The notes: generated by a model not told the origin, from the letters alone. Positions 17,162 through 27,020 are shown, counted from the stretch's first letter. The stretch is DNA of 64,000 nucleotides from Pseudomonas migulae (GCF_024169315.1 NZ_JALJWR010000001.1:5506501-5570500), one strand, 5' to 3'. Numbers and translations: made by a program.

Positions 17162-20100
17162 ATGACTGACGAATCGCCTTCCATCGACAAACTGCTGAAA
17201 AACCTCGATCACGCCATGCTTGCCGACCGCCACCGGCTGCGGCGGCAGTTGCTTGAGCTGCGCAAGAAACCCGACGAAGCCAAGCTGGCCCTGTGGGTGA
17301 CGCGCATGCAGGCATCCTGTGATCAGGTGCTGGCGCGGCGTGCCAGCCTGCCGGTGATTCGTTACGACGACAGCCTGCCGATCGCCGCCAAGCGCGACGA
17401 AATCAAGGAGGCGCTGCTCAAGCATCAGGTGCTGATCATCGCCGGCGAAACCGGCTCGGGTAAAACCACCCAGTTGCCGAAAATCTGCCTGGAAATCGGT
17501 CGTGGCCAGCACGGCCTGATCGGCCACACCCAACCGCGTCGAATTGCGGCACGCAGCGTGGCGAGCCGGGTTGCCGAAGAACTGGCGACGCCGCTGGGCG
17601 CGCTGGTCGGCTATCAGGTGCGGTTCGAGGATCAGAGCGATTCCAACACCCTGATCAAACTGATGACCGACGGCATCCTGCTGGCGGAAACCCAGAACGA
17701 TCGCTACCTCGAACGCTACGACACGATCATCGTCGACGAAGCCCACGAACGCAGCCTCAACATCGACTTCCTGCTCGGTTACCTGAAAACCCTGCTGCCC
17801 CGTCGCCCGGACCTGAAAGTCATCATCACCTCGGCGACCATCGACCTGGAGCGCTTCTCCAAGCACTTCGACGATGCGCCGATCGTCGAGGTCTCCGGTC
17901 GGACCTTCCCGGTGGAAACCTGGTATCGCCCGCTGACCCTGGAGCAGGACGAAGAGGGCAACCGTGTCGAAGACGACCTGACCGTGGACCAGGCGATCCT
18001 CGCCACCCTCGACGAAATCGCCGCGTTCGAGCGCAGCGAGCGCAAGAGCCCTGGCGATGTGCTGGTGTTCCTGCCCGGCGAGCGCGAGATTCGCGACGCC
18101 GCCGACATGCTGCGCAAGGCCCAGCTCAAGCACACCGAAATCCTGCCGCTGTACGCGCGGCTTTCACCGGCCGAACAGCAGCGGATTTTCCAGTCGCACC
18201 CGGGGCGTCGCGTGGTCCTGGCGACCAACGTCGCGGAAACCTCGCTGACCGTGCCGGGCATTCGTTACGTGATCGACAGCGGCACCGCGCGCATCAGCCG
18301 TTACAGCTACCGCGCCAAGGTCCAGCGCCTGCCCATCGAAGCGATTTCCCAGGCCAGCGCCAATCAGCGTAAAGGTCGTTGCGGGCGGGTCGAGCCGGGC
18401 ATTTGCATCCGCCTCTACAGCGAAGAAGATTTCATCGGCCGTCCCGAATTTACCGACCCGGAAATCCTGCGGACCAACCTCGCGGCCGTGATCTTGCAGA
18501 TGCTGCACCTGCGCCTCGGCGAGATCACCGATTTCCCGTTTATCGAGCCGCCGGATGGCAAGGCGATCAGCGACGGTTTCAACCTGCTGCAAGAACTCTC
18601 GGCGGTGGACCGCAACAGCCAGCTGACCCCGCTCGGTCGCCAGTTGGCGCGGCTGCCGGTGGACCCGCGCATGGGTCGCATGCTGCTGGAGGCGGCAAAA
18701 CTCGGCAGCTTGCAGGAAGTGCTGATCGTCGCCAGTGCGATGTCGATTCAAGACCCGCGCGAACGTCCGCCGGAGCGTCAACAAGCAGCGGATCAGGCCC
18801 ACGCCCAATGGAAAGACGTGGACTCGGACTTCGCCGGGCTGGTCAATCTGTGGCGTGGTTTTGAAGAGCAGCGCCAGGCGTTGACGGCGAGTCCGCTGCG
18901 TAACTGGTGCCGCAAGAATTTCCTGAATTACCTGCGACTGCGCGAGTGGCGCGACTCGCACCGTCAGCTGAGCCTGATCTGCCGCGACATGCAGTTGAGC
19001 CTCAACAAAGAGCCGGCGGATTACCCGAAACTGCACAAAGCCGTGTTGTCCGGATTGCTCAGCCAGATCGGCCAGAAAACCGAGGACGGCGATTACCTCG
19101 GCGCCCGTCAGCGGCGGTTCTGGATTCACCCGTCATCGGGCCTGGGCAAGAAGCGTCCGCAATGGCTGATGACCGCCGAGCTGGTGGAAACCACCAAGCT
19201 CTATGCGCGTATGGTCGCCAAGATCGACGCCGACTGGATCGAGCCGCTGGCCGGGCACCTGATCAAGAAAAACCACTTCGAACCCCATTGGGAGAAGAAG
19301 CGCGGACAGGTCGTGGCATTCGAGCAGATCACCTTGTTCGGGCTGATCGTGGTCGGTCGCCGGCCGGTGCATTACGGGCCGGTCGATCCGGTGGTCTCCC
19401 GCGAGTTGTTCATTCGTGAAGCGCTGGTGCGTGGCGAGATTCAGTCAAAGGCCAAATGCCTGACCGCCAACAAACAACTGCTGGAACAACTCGACGAACT
19501 GGAAGCCAAGGCCCGTCGCCGCGACATTCTGGCGGACGAAGAAACCCTGTTCGCCTTCTACGACGCACGGCTGCCGGCGGAGATTCATCAGACTGCGACC
19601 TTCGACAGCTGGTACCGGGTCAACAGCCAGAAAGACCCGCAGTTGCTGATCATGCGCGAAGAAGACGTGCTGGCCCGCGAGGCCAGTGAAGTCACCGCCG
19701 CGCATTACCCGGACACCTTGCACATCGGCGATCTGGAACTGTCGCTCAGTTACCACTTCGAACCGAATCATCCGCGCGACGGCGTGACCCTGCGCGTGCC
19801 GGCGCCGTTGTTGCCGATGCTGCCGCCGGAACGTCTGGAATGGCTGGTGCCGGGTGTCATCGAGGCCAAGTGCATCGCGCTGGTGCGCAACCTGCCCAAG
19901 GCGCTGCGCAAGAATTTCGTGCCGGTGCCGGATTTCGTCAAAGCCGCGTTGCAGCGCATGACCTTCGCCGAGGGTTCGCTGCCTCAAGCGTTGGGTCGCG
20001 AATTGCTGCGCATGACCGGCGCCCGGGTCAGTGATGAAGCCTGGGCGGAAGCAGCGCAGCAAGTAGAAAGCCATCTGCGCATGAACCTGGAAATCGTCGA

Positions 20101-21073
20101 CGGCCAGGGCAAGTTCCTTGGCGAAGGACGGGATCTGGCGGAGTTGACCGCTCGATTTGCTGAAGCGAGCCAGGCGGCTTTGGCGGTGCCGCAGACCGCA
20201 AAAAGCCAACAGCCGGTGGAAGCGAAAGTCTTCGCGGCCGTGGCAGAGAAGACTCAACAGAAGATCGCCGGGCTGTCGATGACGGTGTATCCGGCGCTGG
20301 TGGAAGAGGCCGGCACGGTCAAGGAAGGGCGGTTCTCGACGCCGGCCGAAGCCGAGTTCCAGCATCGCCGCGCCTTGCAGCGCCTGCTGATGCAACAGCT
20401 GGCCGAGCCGGCGAAATTCCTGCGCGGCAAGTTGCCGGGGCTGACCGAACTGGGCCTGATGTACCGCGAGATGGGGCGCATCGACGCTCTGGTGGAAGAC
20501 ATTCTGCTGGCCAGCCTCGACAGCTGCATCCTCGATGGCGAAGACCCGCTGCCGCGTGACGGCGCCGGGCTGGCGGCACTGGCCGAGCGCAAACGCGGCG
20601 CCTGGACCGAGCACGCCGAGCGGCTGGCGAAGCTGACCCTGGAAATTCTCAAGCTCTGGCACGGCCTGCAAAAACGCTTCAAGGGCAAGATCGATCTGGC
20701 GCAGGCCGTGGCCCTGAATGACATCAAGCAGCAGCTCAGTCATCTGGTGTATCCGGGTTTTGTCCGCGAAACGCCGATGCAGTGGCTCAAGGAACTGCCG
20801 CGTTACCTCAAAGCCATCGAGCAGCGCTTCGAGAAACTCGGTGCGCAGGTGCAGAAGGATCGGGTCTGGAGCGGTGAGTTGTCCGGCCTCTGGAACCAAT
20901 ACCAGACCCGCGCCAGCAAACACGCCCAGGAAGGCAAGCGCGATCCGCAACTTGAGCTGTATCGCTGGTGGCTGGAGGAATACCGGGTTTCGCTGTTTGC
21001 CCAACAGTTGGGGACCAAAGTGCCGATTTCCGACAAGCGCCTGAACAAACAGTGGAGCCAGGTCGAACCGTAG
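17162..21073 (+). CDS. hrpA: ATP-dependent RNA helicase HrpA (DEAH family)
   Basis: This 1303-aa DEAH-box helicase has Walker A GETGSGKTTQ near residues 95-104, DEAH in IIVDEAHERSLNID near 191, SATI near 222 and motif VI QRKGRCGRVEPG near 401. Helicase-associated and OB domains follow, and then the long C-terminal DUF3418 region that distinguishes HrpA from HrpB. In E. coli HrpA helps resolve stalled or collided ribosomes on mRNA. The ATG at 17162 lies 110 bp past aceK, and the two may be separately transcribed. Length is normal with no sign of damage. Confidence 0.96.
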   Translation: MTDESPSIDKLLKNLDHAMLADRHRLRRQLLELRKKPDEAKLALWVTRMQASCDQVLARRASLPVIRYDDSLPIAAKRDEIKEALLKHQVLIIAGETGSGKTTQLPKICLEIGRGQHGLIGHTQPRRIAARSVASRVAEELATPLGALVGYQVRFEDQSDSNTLIKLMTDGILLAETQNDRYLERYDTIIVDEAHERSLNIDFLLGYLKTLLPRRPDLKVIITSATIDLERFSKHFDDAPIVEVSGRTFPVETWYRPLTLEQDEEGNRVEDDLTVDQAILATLDEIAAFERSERKSPGDVLVFLPGEREIRDAADMLRKAQLKHTEILPLYARLSPAEQQRIFQSHPGRRVVLATNVAETSLTVPGIRYVIDSGTARISRYSYRAKVQRLPIEAISQASANQRKGRCGRVEPGICIRLYSEEDFIGRPEFTDPEILRTNLAAVILQMLHLRLGEITDFPFIEPPDGKAISDGFNLLQELSAVDRNSQLTPLGRQLARLPVDPRMGRMLLEAAKLGSLQEVLIVASAMSIQDPRERPPERQQAADQAHAQWKDVDSDFAGLVNLWRGFEEQRQALTASPLRNWCRKNFLNYLRLREWRDSHRQLSLICRDMQLSLNKEPADYPKLHKAVLSGLLSQIGQKTEDGDYLGARQRRFWIHPSSGLGKKRPQWLMTAELVETTKLYARMVAKIDADWIEPLAGHLIKKNHFEPHWEKKRGQVVAFEQITLFGLIVVGRRPVHYGPVDPVVSRELFIREALVRGEIQSKAKCLTANKQLLEQLDELEAKARRRDILADEETLFAFYDARLPAEIHQTATFDSWYRVNSQKDPQLLIMREEDVLAREASEVTAAHYPDTLHIGDLELSLSYHFEPNHPRDGVTLRVPAPLLPMLPPERLEWLVPGVIEAKCIALVRNLPKALRKNFVPVPDFVKAALQRMTFAEGSLPQALGRELLRMTGARVSDEAWAEAAQQVESHLRMNLEIVDGQGKFLGEGRDLAELTARFAEASQAALAVPQTAKSQQPVEAKVFAAVAEKTQQKIAGLSMTVYPALVEEAGTVKEGRFSTPAEAEFQHRRALQRLLMQQLAEPAKFLRGKLPGLTELGLMYREMGRIDALVEDILLASLDSCILDGEDPLPRDGAGLAALAERKRGAWTEHAERLAKLTLEILKLWHGLQKRFKGKIDLAQAVALNDIKQQLSHLVYPGFVRETPMQWLKELPRYLKAIEQRFEKLGAQVQKDRVWSGELSGLWNQYQTRASKHAQEGKRDPQLELYRWWLEEYRVSLFAQQLGTKVPISDKRLNKQWSQVEP

Positions 21074-21417
21074 ACTACGGGCTTGCACGATACCTGTGGG
21101 AGCGGGCTTGCCCGCGATGGGGCCATCACATTCAACATCTATGTTGCCTGTCAGGCCGCCATCGCGGGCAAGCCCGCTCCCACAGGTTTATGTAGTGCCT
21201 GTGGAAGCTGCTTCATCCAGCAAAAAGGCGCCAAAACCCAACGTTTATGGCAAACTTCGCGCCTATAAACGCCGGTCCCGCGGTTTTGAGCCTCTCAAGG
21301 TTCGGGCGGAACGGAATAAAGCGATGCCAGGTTTGATTCCTCTGACGGGAACAGACCCTTTATGTGTTGGTACGTCGGTGCCAATGCTTTCTGCCTGAAC
21401 AGATTAGAGAAACGACC
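21074..21417. other. Gap before the FabH-like gene: REP pair and untranslated leader
   Basis: This 344-bp gap contains one REP pair (21093-21186). The remaining 230 bp, presumably the promoter and leader of the ketoacyl synthase gene, has no promoter boxes I would defend. Confidence 0.5.
21093..21186. repeat. REP inverted pair
   Basis: Arms of 28 nt (CCTGTGGGAGCGGGCTTGCC... at 21093-21120 and its complement at 21159-21186) are perfect inverted repeats, just past the hrpA stop. Confidence 0.92.
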
Positions 21418-22539
21418 ATGCATAACGTCGTCATCAGCGGCACCGGCCTGTACACCCCGGCCAACAGCATTTCCAACGAAGAGCTGGTGCAGTCTTTCAA
21501 CGCTTACGTCGCGCTGTTCAACGCCGACAACGCCGACGCCATCGCCCGTGGCGAAGTCGAAGCGTTGACCGAATCCAGCGCAGCGTTTATCGAAAAGGCT
21601 TCCGGCATCAAAAGCCGTTTTGTCATGGACAAGGACGGCATTCTCGATCCGCAACGCATGGCGCCACGCCTGCCGGAGCGTTCGAACGACGAGTGGTCGG
21701 TCCTCTGCCAGATGGCCATTGGCGCAGCTGAACAAGCCTTGCAGCGTGCCGGCAAAACCGCCGCCGACATCGACGGCGTGATCGTCGCCTGCTCCAACCT
21801 GCAACGTGCCTACCCGGCCATCGCCATCGAAGTTCAGGAAGCGCTGGGCATCCAGGGTTTCGGTTTCGACATGAACGTTGCCTGCTCCTCGGCGACATTC
21901 GGTATTCAGGCGGCCGCCAACAGCGTGCAACTGGGCCAGGCCCGGGCTGTCCTGATGGTCAACCCGGAAGTCTGCACCGGTCACCTGAACTTCCGTGACC
22001 GCGACAGTCACTTCATCTTCGGCGACGCGGCCACCGCCGTGATCATCGAGCGCGCCGACCTGGCGACGTCCAAGTATCAATTCGACGTGGTCAGCACCAA
22101 GCTGTTGACCAAGTTCTCCAACAACATCCGCAACAACTTCGGCTTCCTCAACCGCGCGGCGGAAGAGGGTATCGGTGCCAAGGACAAGCTGTTCGTGCAG
22201 GAAGGCCGCAAGGTGTTCAAGGAAGTCTGCCCGATGGTGGCCGAGCTGATCGGCGCGCATTTGGAAGAGAACCAGCTCAACGTCGGCGACGTGAAGCGCT
22301 TCTGGCTGCACCAGGCCAACCTCAGCATGAACCACCTGATCGTGAAGAAACTGTTGGGCCGCGAAGCCACCGAAGAAGAAGCGCCGGTGATTCTCGACAC
22401 CTATGCCAACACCAGCTCCGCCGGTTCGGTGATTGCGTTTCACAAGAACCAGGACGATCTGGCCGCCGGTTCGCTGGCCGTGCTCAGCTCGTTTGGCGCC
22501 GGTTACTCGATTGGTAGCGTGATTCTGCGCAAGCGTTGA
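21418..22539 (+). CDS. Beta-ketoacyl-ACP synthase III family protein (FabH-like)
   Basis: This 373-aa thiolase-fold condensing enzyme has the FabH catalytic triad: Cys in MNVACSSATFG near residue 154, His in WLHQANLSMNHL near 297 and Asn in TYANTSSAGSV near 329. It is longer than housekeeping FabH (about 320 aa). From memory it resembles PA3286 of P. aeruginosa, which condenses octanoyl-CoA from beta-oxidation with malonyl-ACP to feed fatty acid synthesis. It stands alone, outside any fab cluster, which fits a shunt role. The exact acyl substrate remains inference. The ATG at 21418 starts the conserved MHNVVISGTGLYTP. Confidence 0.92.
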   Translation: MHNVVISGTGLYTPANSISNEELVQSFNAYVALFNADNADAIARGEVEALTESSAAFIEKASGIKSRFVMDKDGILDPQRMAPRLPERSNDEWSVLCQMAIGAAEQALQRAGKTAADIDGVIVACSNLQRAYPAIAIEVQEALGIQGFGFDMNVACSSATFGIQAAANSVQLGQARAVLMVNPEVCTGHLNFRDRDSHFIFGDAATAVIIERADLATSKYQFDVVSTKLLTKFSNNIRNNFGFLNRAAEEGIGAKDKLFVQEGRKVFKEVCPMVAELIGAHLEENQLNVGDVKRFWLHQANLSMNHLIVKKLLGREATEEEAPVILDTYANTSSAGSVIAFHKNQDDLAAGSLAVLSSFGAGYSIGSVILRKR

Positions 22540-22560
22540 TCGCAAGGCTGAAGAGCTTTT

Positions 22561-22683
22561 GTGGCGAGGGGATTTATCCCCGTTGGGCGGCTTCGCCACC
22601 CAACGGGGATAAATCCCCTCGCCACAGATAAATCCCCTCGCCACAGATAAATCCCTTCACACAGATAAATCCTCCTCGCCACA
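22561..22683. repeat. REP-like hairpin with four degenerate tandem copies of one arm
   Basis: A hairpin of arms GTGGCGAGGGGATTTATCCC (22561-22580) and its complement ending near 22625 is followed by head-to-tail repeats of the right arm. The units run 22608-22626, 22627-22645, 22646-22663 and 22664-22683, with a period of 18-20 bp on the pattern GATAAATCCCCTCGCCACA. The last two units are degenerate. Confidence 0.85.
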
Positions 22684-22699
22684 GGTGTTGGCAGGTTCA

Positions 22700-22760
22700 G
22701 AAATAAAAAAACTCGCGTTGCAGTATCGGACGGATGATGGGGACCGATACCACAACGCGA
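22700..22760 (-). terminator. Intrinsic terminator of the porin gene
   Basis: On the minus strand a 16-nt stem (22713-22728 with 22745-22760, one two-base mismatch) is followed by a T-rich tract (complement of AAATAAAAAA at 22701-22710). A second small hairpin, CCGGGC/GCCCGG, lies at 22777-22794 between the stop codon and this terminator. Confidence 0.8.
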
Positions 22761-22808
22761 ATTTGTAAAAGCAGTCCGGGCTTCCTTGCCCGGGCCGTGT
22801 AGCAGGGA

Positions 22809-24125
22809 TCAGAACTTGGCTTCAGCATCCAGTTGCAGGGTGTTGATTTTCGAGTCCCGCAGAGTGGCGTTGGTGTAGTCGGAATCAGCCATGAAGTACG
22901 TCGCGCCGAGGGCGAAGTTCTTGTCGATCTCGTAGCTCACTTTCAACTTGCTGCCGCGCGAACCGGTGAAACCGTTGGCGAAGTCGGAGTCGGTGAAGGC
23001 ACCGACCACCGCGTTACGCTGTACGTCGCGATAGTTGTAGTCCACGCCGAAGCCGAAGACGTTGGTCTTGGCGCCGACCAGCCAGCCCATGTCCTGATCG
23101 TTGCTGGCATCGTCGTTGTTGACGACTTGACCGTACAGCGACAGCGGCATTGGCAGGCCACCGATGTCGAGCTGACCAAAGCCTTCGTACAGTTTGAACT
23201 GCTCGTTTGCCGTGTTGCCGTTAATGGCCAGTCGGCAGGTGTTCGCAGCACACGTATTGTTGATGTCGTTGTCGTTGTCGTAAGCGTAGAGACTGCCGCC
23301 CAACGTCATTTTCAAGTTGTCGGTGATCGCGAAGCGCGCGCCCAACTGACCTGCGTACAGACGCAGGTCGTGACGGAACTGCTTGCCGTCGCCGTCGACG
23401 TTGTCCTTCAGGGTGTAGTGGCCGGCGCTACCAAACAGCTCGGTGCTGCCGCCCAGCGGGTATTTGTAAGTCAGTGCCAGACCTTCCGGGCTGATGTCGC
23501 TATCCCAGATGATGTCGCCCATGCTCACCCATTGCTGTGGCATCTTGCCGCCAACGAGGTGCAGGTTCTTGATGGCGTCAGGGTGGTAGTCGACGTAACC
23601 CTGGTCCAGCCAGATATCCTTCTTGGTGAAGTTGTTGTCCAGACTCTGGTTGGTGGAGCGAGGATCGTTGTCGCTGCCAGTGGCAATACGGATGCCAGTG
23701 TCCACTTGCGGGTTGATTGCCGTGTAGGCACCCAGGCGGACACGAATACGCTGACGATCCTGGTCGCCGGAGTTTGATACGCCATCGTTCTTGACCGTTT
23801 CCTGGCGGAAACGCACGTCACCCTTGAACTGGGTCTTGGCAGCCCACGCCAGTTTCTGGTCGAAGGTGCTCAGTGCTTCGGTTTTCTTCGCGGTGGCTGC
23901 GATCTGCTCGTTGGTCTCTTGTTGAGCCTGACGGGCGATTTGCTGTTCTTTCTGATCCCGGGCCAGTTCGGCTTGCAGTTCGCTGTACTGCGCGTTGGTA
24001 ATCGAACCGTTAGCCTTCAGCATGTCGAGCAGTTTGGCGTCGACTGCGGCGCTGGCCGGAACACTCATGGCCAGCAGCAGCCCGCCACACAGGGCCGCCG
24101 CAGTTTTCGTGGAAGCAAGACGCAT
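22809..24125 (-). CDS. Pseudomonas-type outer-membrane porin with N-terminal coiled coil
   Basis: This 438-aa outer-membrane protein has a signal peptide (MRLASTKTAAALCGG...ASA, cleavage before AVDAKLL). A short helical segment rich in Gln, Glu and Ala at about residues 30-75 is probably a periplasmic coiled coil. A beta-barrel with alternating aromatic/polar strands follows to the C-terminus (LQLDAEAKF, ending in the terminal Phe needed for barrel assembly). It fits the putative porin family common in Pseudomonas; the solute is unknown. The ATG at 24125 follows GGAGATTG. A strong terminator follows the gene, so it is monocistronic. Confidence 0.9.
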   Translation of the reverse strand: MRLASTKTAAALCGGLLLAMSVPASAAVDAKLLDMLKANGSITNAQYSELQAELARDQKEQQIARQAQQETNEQIAATAKKTEALSTFDQKLAWAAKTQFKGDVRFRQETVKNDGVSNSGDQDRQRIRVRLGAYTAINPQVDTGIRIATGSDNDPRSTNQSLDNNFTKKDIWLDQGYVDYHPDAIKNLHLVGGKMPQQWVSMGDIIWDSDISPEGLALTYKYPLGGSTELFGSAGHYTLKDNVDGDGKQFRHDLRLYAGQLGARFAITDNLKMTLGGSLYAYDNDNDINNTCAANTCRLAINGNTANEQFKLYEGFGQLDIGGLPMPLSLYGQVVNNDDASNDQDMGWLVGAKTNVFGFGVDYNYRDVQRNAVVGAFTDSDFANGFTGSRGSKLKVSYEIDKNFALGATYFMADSDYTNATLRDSKINTLQLDAEAKF

Positions 24126-24409
24126 ATCAATCTCCGAAGATGAGAGGGGATGACTGAGCCATCCGGGGCACAACCGACCGCAAAGGGACGGAAAACAGTG
24201 GCCGGGTGCTATAACCCGGCGCTCTAAAAACAGGCGCCAGTATCGCGATGGTTTATTACAAAGCAGTGGCAATGTGATGGCGTCTCGATGACGATACAAA
24301 GATCGATGAACTTTCTATTCCGGGCCCTGTCGGCGGATTGCGGGTGTGGGTTGCGCCTCTATAGGCGATACTCGCGAGGCTTTTACGCCAAGAAGTGGAG
24401 AGGGAAGTG

Positions 24410-25534
24410 ATGCCGCTGCAACGTCTGGAAAAATTGTCTGATATAGCTCCGCACACCTGGGATGCCCTGGTGCCGGATAATCAGCCGTTTCTGCGCCATG
24501 CCTTTCTCAGCGCACTGGAGGACAGCGGCAGCGTCGGTCCGCATTCCGGGTGGCAGCCCGAACATTTGTTGCATATGGAAGGTGATCGGTTGATCGCCGC
24601 GCTGCCCAGCTACCGCAAATGGCACTCCTATGGCGAGTACGTGTTCGATCACGCCTGGGCCGATGCATGCGAGCGTGCCGGCATCGACTATTACCCCAAA
24701 CTGCTGACCGCCGTGCCCTTCAGCCCGGTCAGCGGACCGCGTTTGCTGGCGGCCACGGTCGAGGACGGTTTCGAACTGCTGAAGAGTTTGCCCGGCTACC
24801 TTGAGATCGAAGAACTCTCCAGCGCTCACATCAATTTCACAGATGCGTTCACCGACGCGGCACTGGCCGAACAACCTGGCTGGCTGCAGCGCATCGGCTG
24901 TCAGTACCACTGGCAGAATCGCGGGTATCGGGATTTTCAGGACTTCCTCGACGTCCTCAGTTCACGCAAACGCAAGCAGATGCGCAAAGAACGCGAGCAG
25001 GTGGCGGGGCAGGGCTTCGAGTTCGAATGGCTGGAAGGTCGGCAACTGGATCAGGCGCAGTGGGACTTCGTTTACGCCTGTTACGCCAACACCTACGCAG
25101 TGCGTCGGCAACGGCCTTATCTGACGCGGGAATTTTTCAGCCTGTTGGCCGAACGCATGCCGGAATCCATCCGGGTGGTGTTGGCCAGACAAGGCTCACG
25201 ACCGGTGGCCATGGCCTTCAGTCTTGTCGGTGGCGACAGTTTTTATGGCCGTTACTGGGGCTGTCTGGCGGAGTTCGATCGGCTGCACTTCGAGACGTGT
25301 TTCTATCAAGGCATGGACTACGCGATTGCCAACGGCTTTCAGCGTTTCGATGCCGGTGCGCAGGGTGAACACAAATTGATTCGCGGGTTTGAACCGGTGA
25401 TCACCCATTCCTGGCACTACTTGCGCCATCCCGGCCTGAAAGCGGCGGTCAAGGATTTCCTGCAACAGGAGCGTCTCGGCGTGCTGGCGTATGCCGAGGA
25501 AGCGAGGACCGCCTTGCCTTATCGGCAGGACTGA
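24410..25534 (+). CDS. FemAB-like GNAT-fold N-acetyltransferase (COG3146/DUF482)
   Basis: This 374-aa protein of the DUF482/COG3146 family has a double GNAT fold related to the FemA/FemB peptidyltransferases. Typical stretches are WDALVPDNQPFLRHAFLSAL near residue 18, HAWADACERAGIDYYPKL near 80, SRKRKQMRKEREQV near 185 and FDAGAQGEHKLIRGFEP near 320-340. The biochemical function of the family is not established. I chose the ATG at 24410, preceded by GGAGAGGGAAGTG, over a GTG five codons upstream. It diverges from the porin across 284 bp in which I recognise nothing. Confidence 0.88.
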   Translation: MPLQRLEKLSDIAPHTWDALVPDNQPFLRHAFLSALEDSGSVGPHSGWQPEHLLHMEGDRLIAALPSYRKWHSYGEYVFDHAWADACERAGIDYYPKLLTAVPFSPVSGPRLLAATVEDGFELLKSLPGYLEIEELSSAHINFTDAFTDAALAEQPGWLQRIGCQYHWQNRGYRDFQDFLDVLSSRKRKQMRKEREQVAGQGFEFEWLEGRQLDQAQWDFVYACYANTYAVRRQRPYLTREFFSLLAERMPESIRVVLARQGSRPVAMAFSLVGGDSFYGRYWGCLAEFDRLHFETCFYQGMDYAIANGFQRFDAGAQGEHKLIRGFEPVITHSWHYLRHPGLKAAVKDFLQQERLGVLAYAEEARTALPYRQD

Positions 25535-25550
25535 TCCTCATCCGTTGGGC

Positions 25551-26246
25551 TCAGGTGCCTTCCTTGTCCAGCCATCGATAGGTCACGCCACCGATCACCG
25601 CGCCGAGCAGCGGTGCGACCCAGAACATCCACAATTGCGCGATGGCCCAGCCGCCGACAATCAGTGCCGGGCCGGTGCTGCGGGCCGGGTTGGCCGAGGT
25701 GTTGGTGATGGGGATCGAGATCAGGTGGATGAGTGTCAGGGCCAGGCCGATGGCAATCGGAGCCAGCCCGGCGGGCGCACGTTTGTCGGTGGCGCCGAGG
25801 ATGATCAGCACAAACATCGCCGTCATCACCAACTCACAGACAAAGCCTGCGGCCATCGAGTATTTACCGGGGGAGTGTTCGCCGTAGCCGTTGGAAGCGA
25901 GGCCGGCGGAGAGGTCGAAGCCTTCCTTGCCACTGGCGATGTAGTAGATCAGCGCGGCGGCGATGATCCCGCCGATGACCTGGGCAATGATGTATGCGGG
26001 TAGCTCTTTGGCCGGGAATCGACCACCGACGAACAAACCGACCGATACGGCGGGGTTGAGATGGCAACCGGAGATATGGCCGATGGCGAAGGCCATGGTC
26101 AGCACGGTCAGGCCAAACGCGATGGCTACACCGAGCACGCCGATTCCCAGGGGAGATGACGCGGCGAGCACTGCGCTGCCGCAACCTCCCAGTACCAGCC
26201 AGAACGTACCTAACAACTCAGTGACTGAACGTTTGAACAGAGACAT
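25551..26246 (-). CDS. aqpZ: Aquaporin Z
   Basis: This 231-aa water channel has six transmembrane helices and both half-helix NPA motifs, HLNPAVSVG near residue 61 and [12 protein letters not shown] near 185. The ar/R selectivity-filter residues look like those of AqpZ: Phe in helix 2, His in helix 5 and Arg after the second NPA. The length equals that of E. coli AqpZ. It is monocistronic and convergent with the acetyltransferase gene (16-bp gap), with an AGGAAG ribosome site before its ATG. Confidence 0.95.
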   Translation of the reverse strand: MSLFKRSVTELLGTFWLVLGGCGSAVLAASSPLGIGVLGVAIAFGLTVLTMAFAIGHISGCHLNPAVSVGLFVGGRFPAKELPAYIIAQVIGGIIAAALIYYIASGKEGFDLSAGLASNGYGEHSPGKYSMAAGFVCELVMTAMFVLIILGATDKRAPAGLAPIAIGLALTLIHLISIPITNTSANPARSTGPALIVGGWAIAQLWMFWVAPLLGAVIGGVTYRWLDKEGT

Positions 26247-26397
26247 GAGATCTTCCTTGATAGGCAGGCTATCGAGACTTAATCGAGTTATGCATCCTGC
26301 GGGTTTACGGCAGGCTCATCTTTAGAACCTTGGCTGAGTACAGCAGGGTTTTTCTGGAATTCCAGTGGGCATGAGTAACGGGTTATGGCGGTTTATT

Positions 26398-26437
26398 GGA
26401 TTGGGGTTGGGATTGGGATTGGGATTGGGATTGGGGG
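26398..26437. repeat. GGGATT hexamer microsatellite
   Basis: About six head-to-tail copies of a G3-4ATT hexamer occur on the plus strand, so CCCAAT on the other. They abut copy B of the dispersed repeat, just beyond its AACGGATATG block. A run of this kind can change length by slippage. Confidence 0.9.
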
Positions 26438-26606
26438 CATATCCGTTTCTTCGGTGAAGGCGGCTATTGGTTCCGCTTTTACAGCGGGTTACTTGGAAAA
26501 GCGCCAAGTAACCAAGCGCCAAGCGCCCCTGACGTACGGTGCCTCGCCTAGGCTCGGCATTCCCTCGCTCCGGTCCTGCTCCGTGGGCCCGCCGCCATCG
26601 GCCATC
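26432..26606 (-). repeat. Copy B of the dispersed hairpin repeat (inverted)
   Basis: Read on the minus strand it runs from GGCGGCGGGCCCACGG through GAGCGAGGGAATGCCGAG, CACCGTACGTCAGG and the stem GGTTACTTGG/CCAAGTAACC (26487-26496 and 26504-26513 on the plus strand) to CGAAGAAACGGATATG. It is the opposite orientation of copies A and C. Confidence 0.8.
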
Positions 26607-26784
26607 CATGGCCGGGGGCGGCTACCGCGGCATCCTTGCCGCGGTGCCCACTACGCAGAACCTGCGCTCGGCCTTCCGACGGGGCAGATCAAGATCAAAA
26701 GCCAAAGCGAGGCGGCCTGATAGCCGGCCTGAAGTTCGTCAGGATCATCGGGGAGAACACCCATGTCATGCCCGCCAACAATCC

Positions 26785-26820
26785 ACTGTGGGAGCGGGCT
26801 TGCTCGCGAAGGCGGCCTCG
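26785..26820 (+). repeat. REP half adjoining the 40-bp array
   Basis: This stretch carries one standard REP arm (CTGTGGGAGCGGGCTTGCTC...) without its partner. The partner position is occupied by the tandem array that starts at 26821. Confidence 0.75.
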
Positions 26821-27020
26821 CAGACGACCTGCTCTTGCGGATGTCCCCGGAACCCTGTGGGAGACGATCTGTTTTTGCGGATGTACCCAGAACCCTGTGG
26901 GAGACGATCTGTTCTTGCGGATGTCCCCGGAACCCTGTGGGAGACGATCTGTTTTTGCGGATGTCCCCGGAACCCTGTGGGAGACGATCTGTTCTTGCGG
27001 ATGTCCCCGGAACCCTGTGG
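26821..27020 (+). repeat. Five-unit 40-bp tandem array derived from a REP
   Basis: Five exact-length 40-bp units begin at 26821, 26861, 26901, 26941 and 26981. Each contains GAGACGATCTGT, CTTGCGGATGTCCCCGG and ends in AACCCTGTGG, so that every unit junction re-creates the REP start CCTGTGGGAG. Units 2 and 4 carry GTTTTTG where 3 and 5 carry GTTCTTG, which suggests that an 80-bp pair was duplicated. The array runs directly into the REP pair at 27014-27117. It has no unique spacers, so it is not a CRISPR. Confidence 0.95.

Noticed and set aside
26821..27020. CRISPR array
   Set aside because: The 40-bp units are contiguous with no unique spacers and no cas genes are near.
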